From Paratinospora sagittata (lineage: Eukaryota; Streptophyta; Magnoliopsida; Ranunculales; Menispermaceae): 64,000 nt of DNA. The DNA is taken from contig CM069590.1 of assembly GCA_035771175.1 (NCBI GenBank), forward strand, positions 58,783,683-58,847,682. The letters run 5' to 3'. Position numbers and translations under genes: made by a program. The notes below the pieces were generated by a model. It was not told where the DNA came from, made no database searches, and saw only the letters and a program-made list of their open reading frames with translations. Shown piece after piece: positions 14,201 through 26,200 of the stretch (the stretch's first letter is position 1; each line of letters opens with the position of its first letter).

Positions 14201-17200
14201 AGATACAAACCAATGTGCTCCAGAAACTTTAGGAATAGGAGGACCCAAATATCACTATGAATAAGATCAAGAGGAGATGAACTTCTTTCATTGTGCACCG
14301 GAAAAGTCACACGCTTGTGTTTTGCCACTTCACACACCTCACAATGGAAATCATCAACATCTAGTGTCTTAAACAGAGACGGAAACATAACCTTAAGGGT
14401 TCTAAATGAGGGATGTCCAAGTCGATGGTGATGAAGCCATATTTTATCTTTAATGGAGAGATAGTGTTCAGAGAGAAATGATGAGTTATTCTTGATAAAA
14501 TTTACTGGTGTCTCAAGGTAATACAACCCATCCTGTTCCTTAGCAAGTCCAATTGTCTTTTCCAACCTCTGGTCCTGAAATACACAATGAGTAGGATAGA
14601 AAATCACTTTACAGCTTAGATCATGTATTTAACTTTTGTATAGAGAGAAGATTTGTGGATAGCTTCGGAACATGAAGTACATTTCTAAGTGTAAGTGTAG
14701 GGCTGATGTGAACATCTCCTATGCCTGCAACTGTGGTTAAAGACCCATCAGCTGTGGCTATTTTTCGATTGCTTGAACATGGATTATAGGTATGAAATAT
14801 ATGACATGAATTGGTCATGTGATCAATAGCACCGGAATCTATAATCCAAGAGTTTGCAAAGGATTTATCCGAGACGTTGAATCCAACAGAAATAGGAAAC
14901 TTACCTGAATGTGCCAATGAGTTGGTACCTGAGGGTTTTCCAAGAGTGTCAAGTAGAGTTCTCAATCTCTTGATCTCATCGTGATTGAATCCGACTTGCT
15001 TAAGAGAGTGCTCTTCAATTGATTGTACACTAGACATCTTTCTTTTGGCTCACGTACCGGTGGAAGCAACAACAACAATAATGATGTCTGGTCAGATTCT
15101 TCAATAACAACGATGAAGGCCAAACAAGTCTCTCTTTGGCAATGACGGCCGAAGATGGAGGTTGGTTTTTTTTTTTTTTAAGGTATCTGAAAGGAGAGAG
15201 AAGGAACCAAAAAAAAAAAAGATGGCGACAGTAGCAGACGACTAAGACAAAAAAAGAGGAAAGATGATTTTGCAAAGATGGGTTTCGCATCGGTGATGAA
15301 GGAGTAAAGATTATGGCAATGAAGGCCGAAGAGACTAGGCTTCAGTGATGAAAGCCAACACAAAAAAAAAGTTCTGGCAATAAAGGCCGAAACAAATTCC
15401 CAATTGTTCGAGCCTAAAGCTCTGATATCATGTTGTAAAATAAAATAATAAAGAAACACAGAGATGTAACGTGGTTCAACTCTATGACCTACGTCTACGG
15501 GAGAAGAGAGGAGAATTCTTCTTATTCTTGATGATGTCTCAATGGAGGGACACCATATATATAGACATACAGGGCTATGCACACATATAGCAATAATTAC
15601 AATTTTAGTAATTGCTAAATAAAACAACTACTAAAATTACCATCTTTCCTTAAAGGAAATAAATCTCACAGATTTTGCTCTCCTCCACAACAAAAACAAC
15701 GGAAAGAAAGTGAATGTGTTGTTGTATGAAGTTTGGATGGCTAAGAAGTTGGGCACAATAGATGTAAACTTGGACTGCAATGGGGCGTCTTCTATCATGT
15801 CCACTGTTATTTTGACTCTTGATTGTTGAGATATTTGATATGATGCAGTGAACTTCAGAAAACTATCTACTGTCTAATGAGGCTTATTTAAGAAAGTTCT
15901 GTTTCATAAAGTTTTCATTTGACCTTTTTCAATGCAAGTCAGTTTCGTTTATTTCTGTGTGCATTGGTTATACTGTTATATTATCTTACCTGTGATAAAT
16001 ACAATAATGTTGTTGTTCTTATTGTTTTAGGTACTGGAATTGATAAAAACATGCATCATATCAACTTCAATCTCTCCGAAGTTGGGTAGCATCGTCAAGG
16101 AGATTTTGCTCTGCGATTCTTCCATTCACAACACACTTTGCAGTATTATGTGCATAACTGCACAGGCATTTGAGGTAGTTAACATTTTTTTTTTTTTTTT
16201 TTTGAAGAGAAACAAACAATTATATTATAAAAATGAAGTATCCTTGGTTAAGAAAGCATTACCCTTTTCTTCCTTGTCTGTATTAAAATCTAGGAATTTT
16301 TTTACAGAAACTGTATATTAGCCGTCTTTATGAAGTGGAAGAGATTGAAGGATTACAACTAGCAGTATGTTCTACTTTAGATATCGTGTCCACTATGCTC
16401 GACTCTTTGTCAAAGGTTTGTCTCAAACTACCAAAGTTTGTTGATTGAGCTAATGATCTTATTTTATTTTTATTTTTATTTTTATTTGTTGTTTCTTTAT
16501 TTTAATCCTTCGTCATTTACTTTATTGTCTTTGCATGGATATTTTATTCCTTGATGAACATGCGTAATTCTTAAGTTATGATTCTCTCAAGTGTTGTGCT
16601 TCTATTTTTGTAGCCAATTCATGTGTTTGGTGCTTGCTATTTGATCTGATTTGCTTTTGCGTTTCTTTCTTCAATTAAATTTTAAATATCAAAAGATATA
16701 AACATAGTATTAATAACAACTATGAAATAAAAATATTAGTTCTATTATGAAATCTTTTAGATATATGATTGAAAAAATTTAAAACTTCTATTGATAGTTA
16801 TCTTTTTTGAATTTTTTTACCAAAAATTAATATATAATTAGGTTTTTTAAGCATTTTGTGTCTCACTTTACTTAGGTATTGCTTCGCCTTGGGCCTTACA
16901 CCTCAGGCGCAAGGGCCCCTCATCGCCTTAAGTGTGCCTTGCGCCTTTGATTACTTCGGATGGATATGTAGTAAAACTTTAAAAGATAAGGTTAGAAATG
17001 AGCATATTCAGGCAATGGTAGGAATAGCACCAATTGGATATAAAATGAGAGAGAATCGACTAAAGGTGGTTTGGACACATACAACGTAGGCCTTTAGATG
17101 CACCGGTTCGGAAGAGTGACCTATTGACACTAAGATGATAATAATAGAGGTAGAGGTAGATCTGAAATAACATGGATGGAGATAATTAAAAAAAGATTTG

Positions 17201-20200
17201 ATTTCTTTTAATTTGAATGCCGACTTAGCCCTTGATAGAGCAGAGTGGAAGAAGCGGCTGATTCATATAGCCGAGTTGGGAAAAGGCTTAGTTGAGTTGA
17301 GAATTTAAAAAGATTTTCGAAATTTTGCATTTTACTTCAACTTTTTATCTAATTTTGATGGGCTTCTTGTAATTTTCATTTGCATGTAATTGGTGATATG
17401 ATGGTTGAGAAGTGTGAATTTTTCACAATACTTTTTTGTTCATGAAGTCAGTGGGTTAGTATTGCAATTTGATGCTCTAATGTATAGATAGTTATCTTTG
17501 AAGTCCATGTTTATAAATTCTTATCCCCCATCCTATGGACCTATGGTATATCTTGATCATTGATTAATTTCTTAATGATAGGTAATGCTCACATGTATGC
17601 ACACATTTATACATTTTCAGGATGCGTTGTCCAGCTTGTCAGTTTTTCACCAATCAATGTTGTCAGCTACAACCAAACCAGTTCCTGTTGTTACAGCTGT
17701 GATGTCCTTGATTTCCTACATCCATGATCAGGTAATGGCTATTTGACTCGCATAGTTGTTGGAAGAATTAAATTTAACTTATTGATCATTATATACGTAT
17801 ATATATTTATTGAAACATGTTGTGTAGACCATGTTTTGCTTAGATAGTGTAGTGTAAATCTTCAGTAGTTAAATATTATTTCAATGTACGGTTCTAGGAA
17901 CAATGTCAGATGTCTTGATTCTGATGTCTTTTTCTTTCATACCATGGGTTTTATTGTTGTTTTTAGTAGCTGCTGTTGTGGTGTTCTCTTTTATTTGACA
18001 CACAAGATCGTTTTCTGCACACAGTCGTTAAACCTGTAACAGTGATTTGAAGGAATTTTCTAAATATTATGCTTGCTCATTACTCCGTGAATGATAGATC
18101 ATAGCACTTTGGATCCAATCCATATGGTGTTTCGCAACATAAATCCAAACAAGATTCATTTTGGTTCTGAGTATGGGATAAGTACATATTACAAAATCTA
18201 TGTACTTGTAGTATTTTTGCACGCTAAAAGTGTATAATTAATATTTAGTTCCTTGTGTTATCAAATTGGGACATGGTCAAACTGCACTGATTTAATATTC
18301 TGTGGCTTTGAATTTTCAAGCTCTAAGTTATGCTGAGCCTCAAATATATTTCTGTTCAAGATATTTATGATTAAATTTTATTAGACAAAAGTCATAATAG
18401 TCAGGGTCGTGAATTGGAATTGAATTGTTTAAGGGTTAAATGAGTCAAAATTTGATGATTCATGTGCATTATATGAATCATGTGTAAAAAACATATAGAT
18501 CCCAATCTCCATAAACAAATGAGATTTAATATATTGTTTTGTTAATTATTCATTTTGTCCTAATTGAAGATCCCAATAAACTAATACTTCGTAAGAATGA
18601 TCCCTTAATTAAGGAGTTTATTCTTACAAAAACCTTCTAATTTTAAAATATGTAAAATTATATTAACTTCAAAATTGAAAATTAATACTTCATATTTGTT
18701 CATTTTTATACCACCTTTCTTTAGGTTATAATTTATAGAAGAACCAATTTCTATACCTAATATTTTTTTAAGAACCCAGCCTCATCAAAATTAGTTCACA
18801 TTAAAAAAAAAATTCAATGTTAAATGGTTAAAATCCATGCCAGTCCTATGAGTATTACATATTTCTTAAACTGACTAACACATTTTAGGAGCTCAAACTG
18901 AAAGTGAAACATGATATTTTAAATTGATAGACATACATACCATACATACATACATATCTGATATAACTATGCTTCATCTCCGAGTTCTACCTCTAGCATT
19001 ATTGTTTTAGGATACAACTTCTTCAAATATGCACATATTTAAACTCCAGAAATTGTAGTCTGGTCCTCTGAGATACACTGGATTGCCTTTGGGCCCCTCT
19101 CATATATACCTGTATTAACTTCCTACATTTGTTGTGTGATCTTCACACATGCTGGATAGCCTTTGATCCCTCACACACACATGCACACATATATAGACGG
19201 TACTTATCTACAATTTTCTCTGCATTTTGCGACTTGTGACTGTTCTTGTTTAGGAGTTGTTTGGGAGCATGGGTACCGTGGACCCCTCTGCTTAGTAGTC
19301 CCATGGGCCCTGGTTGCTTGACCGGGAAATGACCCTAGTGGCCAACGAAGTGCTGGGTGTAGGATTCGACCCTTTGTTGACTCTGGGCAAATTGCCCTAT
19401 CGCTACTTACCCAGAACATCCTTCCCTTATTTCATGTTATACTGTCGTTCATGTTCTTGCCTATCCTGTCCTTGGGATATGTGTTACATAAATTCTCTAG
19501 GGAAGTTAGTAGGTAACATTTGTTGAATAACTGTTTGGTTGACAGGTCCCAGTTCTTGTTTTGATTATATGCAGGAAATACAAGTTAATGCTGCTAAAGT
19601 TCTTTCTAAGCTTTGCTTAATTGCGGAAAATGCACAGCCCTATTTGTTTGGAAGCATGTGCCTTTTCTCAGATGATACGCAGGTGTGGCTATGTCTTCTT
19701 AAGTTTATTCATGTCTATGTTCCTCTAACCTATAATTTTATTGCTCCTGATTTATATCATTGTTATTTGGCCATTTTCAGATCACACATTTAAGGCACTC
19801 CATATATGAAATACTATGTGAGGAGTCTCCAAGAAATCAAGATTTGTTTATTGCTATTCTCACACTCCTTGCTTCTGCTGCTCAGTCTCAGGTTTGTTCT
19901 TTTATTGTTATCACATCTTTATAATTCTCTGCTTTGAACAGATATTTATGATAAATATTAAATCAGCCCCCTTTAATTTTCTCTGGGCATATTATTGGGC
20001 AGAGATCTAAGATTCAAAATTTCCATTAGTCAATGAAGTTTGGATTTATTTGAGGAAATTTAATTCGAAGTTTGGCATATTAGACGGAGAAGTTTATAGA
20101 ATTTTTCTCTCAATATTTTGGACTTAAACCTATCTTTCTAGATACAGTTAATGAGTATTATACTATATATGTAATGAGAATACTTTCACTTTTCATGAGA

Positions 20201-23200
20201 AAGCCATTTTTGCCAAAGTTCCACGGTTGTCCATCAAAAGTTTGTCTTTAGCAAAGATCTTACATTTCTTGTTCATCACTGTGTACGTGAATTTTCATCA
20301 TCTTTTTCAGATTATGCTCATTTCAACAAAGTTATCATTTTTATCTTGTTTTCTTCTTCATCTCTTACACACACACGCACACATATTTACTATATTTACA
20401 ATTATTCCTCTTCTTTTTCACGTCAATTTCACTCCCTTCAACAAAGTTTTTATTTTTATCGTGTTCTCTCCTTCCTCTCCTCCATGTCTATTGCTTCTTA
20501 TGATCTAGGGATGCGCACGGGTCGGGTAAGATCAGGTTTGATGTAAAATCTCATCCAACACGATTTGGTTGGATGGCATTTTATTGCACCCAAAATTGGC
20601 CCAACATTTTTTTTGTTTTTTGTTTTTTTTTTGTGTGTGTGTGTGTTGAGTGTGCAGGGTAAGACTGCTTACAATAGCCCCAAAACTGGTCTAACCCTTC
20701 CCTAGGACCCCGTGTAGGTGGGAACTTCTTGCATCAAGCAACTCTTTCTACGTACAAGTCAAGAAACTTACAAGTATCGATAATAAATGAATAAATATTT
20801 AAAATAAGCAAAAGTAAACTAGTTTTGTATATGCATTGAGACCTCGAACGGTTTCTCTTAATATATTAATTGTTTTAACTATCATTAGCACCATTAAGAA
20901 CTAAATGAGCACATAGCCTATGTCAAGTTTTTTAAATTTCAAATTGAAACTATTAATACATAAACATATAAGAAGTTAGAAAATACATTGTAGAGACATT
21001 AGGTCTTTCCCATCCCGCTGTTTTTTAATTAATGCAAGTTGTACTTAGAGTTGTCAAAAGATGTTAAATTACCAGTTTAGTACTTGTACAATTGTTTATA
21101 AACTTAAAGATACATTACCATTTGGAAGCCTTTTCAAAGAAGGCCTTGACCCATTAATAGTAAAAACTTTAATTTATCTCAAATAGAAGACGATTAATTC
21201 TTAAAATATAAAATAATTAGTTATGTTAATCCAAAAAACATAATGGTAAAATAATTTTTAAAAGAATAAATTTAAAAAGATTTTTTTTTTTTTTTTGAAA
21301 AATTGAGGTGTACGCCTCAACATTGTGAGGCGTAATCCTCAAAGTGTGACCTTGAAGCTTAAGTGTCAAGGCATTTTTTGGACGTCTCGCCTTGAGACAC
21401 ACTTCAAGGCATACGCCTCAAACTATTTTCAAAACAATGCACACACCTATAATGATCTATATGTTATGGAACAGTTTGACAAAAGTTTTGTGGTGTTTTT
21501 GTGATTCTCTTGCAATAAATGGGTAAATGTTGAAATTAAAGCTAGTGTACAAATTTTCTTGTCCTCAAGATCAGTGTTGTTGATTATTAGTACTTGTTTC
21601 AAAATCTTAGCCTTTTTTTTTGTTCCATGCCACATACCAATACTGAGTGATCTTTACTGCAGCCCACTTTTCTTGTTTCTCTAATAGCTACTGAGGAGAC
21701 TGTGGAACCTCCTCTCAATGATAGAAAACAACAGGAAGCTTCTGTCAAATCATTGAAGTCTAACAAAGTAAGCATCATAGATGCACTTCTGCGACATGTT
21801 GAAAGATCTGAGGTTCTTGTTGAGAGGTATGTTGCCTCCAATGGTTCTTGATCAGTTGAATTCTAAAGGCTGGTGTTTCTTGATATTTTAGATTGATGTT
21901 CTGCTCAAAAGAGTAAACTGCTCATTTGGTGAAACTTGCTTATTTTCAGCAATCCTTATTTGCTGTTGAATTTGCTTAACTTCTTCAAAGTACTGTGGCA
22001 AGGGGTCACACCGTATATGCGCATCTTGGAGTTTCTCAAAGGCTCTGCTATGTTCTGGAACCATTTATCTTCCTCCGTTTCAGTAACTGCTACAAAACAT
22101 GCTCCTTCACTTGATAATCTGACTGTTGATGAGACTTTGCAACTGGGATACAAATTTCAATGCCATTCGGCAGTACTAGATATTATGGCATATGATATGT
22201 TTTTGGAGAAGAAACTACTTTATGCTGGAACGCCTTTAGGGAAGACTTCTGAACCATCTAAGGAGAAGATAGACAATGTTCTTTCTCTCGGAAAAGCAAA
22301 ATCCCCGAATCAAAGTAATCTGAGGAATATTTTTGTAGCCTGGTGTAAGAACTCAATCATGGCCAACCTGATCCGATCATATGCATCTTGTGCATACGAC
22401 GATAGAGTATTTCTCTGTGCTAAGGTGCAGTTTCTCATTTTTTTCCCCTTGTTTTATGGCTCTATTCTATCCATTTCGTGAACAGTTAATATGATTTTAC
22501 TTATTACAGTTCATTCTGATGTGTTGTTCTGTTGAATGGGATTCATCTTAGTTCATGTCATATGAAGCTACACTTCCATAACACTGTCCTTTAATGACAG
22601 ATTTTTCTCTTGTCAATAAAAGTTCTTCAACCATGCTTTTTCCCTGTAAAGCAAAGCACTCTTAAATTCCACATCTTATATGGAAATTCAAGGAGAAACT
22701 CTCGAATGAGTTGTAGGAAAACTTTTGCTCACTTAAAGACTTTATTCTACTTATCAGTTTCAATAGATCTCAAAAGTCACTCAAGTTGATAACATTACAC
22801 AGTAATCATTTCTCACTTTTTTTTTTTTTTTTGCCCTTTTTCTGTGTGTGTGTGTGTGTGATAGATAAGGTGGGGCTTGAGTCATAATCTAATAGCTTCC
22901 AATCTTTAGATGTGTTTTGAGTGTCTTGCCTGGTTGCGTTGCTATCCTGAATGGATTTGGTATATTTTCAGGTGTTAAAAATTCGTGTTAGAAATTCAAG
23001 CAATTTTCTCATCTAATTTTTTAATTAGAAAGCAAACTAGACATACCAAAAGGAGGCTATTTGTGAAATGAGCTTAACTTTGTTTTTATTCTTATCTTTT
23101 ATTCTTTTTTTTTCTTTTCTCAATAATCTAAGATATGGATTTCAGAGTTTTTCCTCTGCATAATCTGCTTTGCTATATGTGCCTCCTGAATTGCATCTTC

Positions 23201-26200
23201 ATTCTTAGTCTCTTGATACCTAGAGTTGACCCCTGTTGGACTTGCATTTGTAGAACACTGGTCAGCCTCTGATTGTCATTTTATTTACTGCGCCTGTGAC
23301 ATTTATTTAGTGTTCCTTGCACATTGTTGGGCATTCTAAAAGGTTTTTCCAAATGAATGTTTTCTCATCAACGGCAAAAGCATTTGTTATAGTTTGATCC
23401 CTGCATTTTTTGGGGCACTTGGTTGGACAGTAATGAGAACAGTTTTATAGTTGAAAAGAAGACTTAAAATAGGAAGTCCTTGCTTACTTTTGCATTTTTT
23501 TTTTCTCTTTTTCTTCTTGGTAGTAGAACTTCTTTTGAGAAAAATAAAAGTGGTCGCATTGATGTCATTTCCTGGTCCATGATTAAATAATTTTTATCTT
23601 ATAGTTTTATATACCACAGTTGTGCATTCTTCATTTTTCCTGTATTTTCAATTTCAATATATTACATTGAGCACCTTTTGTGTGATATCTCATTACTTAA
23701 TAACTGAGGAAGGTACTGCAAAATCTAAATTTCAATATTATTGCTGCATTAATATGGTAGAAATTTGAGCATTTGGTATTTATCAGGCGTGTAAAGTAAT
23801 TCTGAGATTTGAGCAGGACTTGTTTAGAAAGTGAGAATTTAATTGTGCTTGTGGTAGTTTTAGCTCATGCACCTGAGTCATTTTGTCATGAGTAACTTTC
23901 AGATTGCTGCGAGTATGTTCATTGTTCATTCAATGCGGAAATTGAAAAGTGGGGATACTGGGAGTTTGTCTTTATCATTAATTGAGAAGATCTGGAGCAT
24001 GTTTAAGAAGGTTGGTCCAATATCTAAATATTCTCTATTTGAGAAAAATATACTTAAGCCATTTAAAAGCTTATTTCATTGCTTATTTGACTTGTCAGTT
24101 TGAAAGATGTTTATTTACTCCAGCCTTCGTATTTCAATTCCATTTTTCTAAAGTTGTCTCCTTTTTGTTGTCTTTTTCGCAGTTACGGGACCAACCCGCA
24201 TTTTCTGAACTTCTATTTCAGTATCCATTGCGTGGTTACAGGTAGTGTACCCATTATTATCATTCAATGATAAGCTTTGCATTACCAACTAATTGTGATT
24301 GATGAGCTGCAACATACAAACACTTTCGTGGTTATGCAAATTTATAAGTTGCTTATTTCAATTCCAAGGAGGAGTTTGTTTTACCTTGTCTTTATTTATG
24401 CTATCTTTAAAATGAATTTGTTTAACAGGACCAAAGGATTTCACATATGCTGGATTAGACCTTAAGAAAGTAGTTCACATAGAATCTAATTTGAATACTG
24501 AAATCAATCTCAAACGTTTGTTACCATTTATTGATAAACATAAAGCAAGTATTTTAGCATTGATATATCTGATACTTGCCTTGGAGAGTTATAGTTGCAA
24601 ACGGTGAAGAAGACTGATCCTTGAAAAGCAATAGGTGGTAAGAAGTATGGGTGTGATGAAGTCAGTCCAACCTGTCTCTATTTGTCCTATTCAATCGATA
24701 TAGACTGTTAAAACAAAGGAGCAGCAGCGTCATGCGCATCGGTGACATGTATTTATTTGAAAAATTATGTCAATAGATATCAACTGTTAAAAGAAAGGAG
24801 GAGCAGTGTCATGCAGATCGGTGTCATTTGTTTATCTTAAAAGATATTTGGAAATGTTTCTTCAAGTGACAATCTTGGGTGGTAATGGAAATATCAGCAT
24901 GATTAATTGTATTTTTCTAAAACTGATGGAAACAATCAAAGAGGCATGCAGGATGATAATGGAACTACCGATGCAAGTTTAGTTATTTCATCCAATGTTT
25001 TATGGGTAGAGAAATATGGTCTTGATTGTTGTTCCCTGGAGATGTGTCGGTTGATTTGGCATTCCAGATGCAGAGTTCTGCATGGGCATGATATGGATGC
25101 TATCTCTCTGTTTGACCTTTAGGAAGAAATATAAGGTCATGGAGCTTTCTTTATTCTCCTACCCCTTTCCACCACACCATTTTATTTTATTTTCATTCCT
25201 CCACATTCTCAGGTTTATGTTTTGAACTATTTCCTTCTCATTTGATGAAGTTCTGTGTAGGTTATATGTATGGTGAACTCATTTCTTTCCTGTTCATTTG
25301 ATGATGTTCTTTGTGTAGGTTGACATGTGTATGGTGAACTCTTTTCTTTTTTTCTTTTTTTTCCCATTCCTCTACATTCTTATGTTTACGTTTTGAATTC
25401 TTTTTTTTTCCTCATTCCTCCACATTCTCCGCACCATTTTTTTTTTTCATTTATTTATTTATTTGAGTGGAGAACTCGTATTCTTTCAATGTTTCTCAAC
25501 GTGATCTTCAATTCATCACTTTGTGGTTGCAGTGTGGGAAAGGATCTAGATGATTTAATACTTGGTGATCTCTTCTATCACCTACAAGGAGAACTAGAAG
25601 GTCGAAAGATCAATCCCGGGCCATTCAAGGAGCTCTGTCAGTGTCTGCTTGATTCAAAATTCATGCAAACCGAGGAGCACAAGCATCATACGGATTTTCC
25701 TGCTCATGCCAATAATGTATACATTTTTTACGTTATGCATTTGCGGAAAGATTTGGGATTAATGTTTTGGGATCATTCAGAGTGGAAGGGATATAAAACA
25801 ATTGCAGAAAGGATGCTGTCATATATGCAGGAAGCAAACTCAATGATATTTCTTGAAAATTCCAAGCTCTCTGCATTGAAGGCATTTACTACTGTCCTAC
25901 CTGTATATGGTGAAAATGTGAGTTCTTATAATCCAATTTGCCTGCCTTCCAATTCCATCTCCTTGAATTCTTTGGAGATTAACTGTTTAATCTTTCTCAG
26001 GTTTGTCATGGAAAACTGACAGGTTCTTTGTCAGAAAAACATTGGAAATCATATCTTATTCATTATGCTATCAATATGGGTACAAAAGTGGTTTTTGTGA
26101 TCAAAGTAATTAAAGGTGCAAGATGCACTTTAGGCAATGGATGACCCTAATGCCTTGGGCACAAGACACAAAAATGCATATATATATATATCTTATATTA

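Larger units (their letters stand above)
8988..15692 (-). mobile_element. Ty1/copia LTR retrotransposon, degenerate, with nested insertions
   Basis: A 6.7 kb element on the minus strand inside NUP188 intron 8147-16030. Its LTRs lie at 8988-9247 and 15431-15692, flanked by the 5-base duplication 'aaaac' (8983-8987 and 15693-15697). A primer-binding site complementary to initiator tRNA-Met and a purine tract are present. The gene order PR, INT, RT, RNase H is that of copia elements. The frames carry stops and shifts, gag is almost gone, and the RT region is split by a 2.3 kb LINE insertion, so it is not autonomous. Counting by eye, the LTRs differ at about 13 of 260 positions, which implies a fairly recent insertion. 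Confidence 0.95.

Noticed and set aside
19250..19420. GC-richer intron block with a B-box-like 'ggattcgacc'
   Set aside because: No A box at the right distance, no tail and no target duplication; not enough for a SINE or tRNA call.
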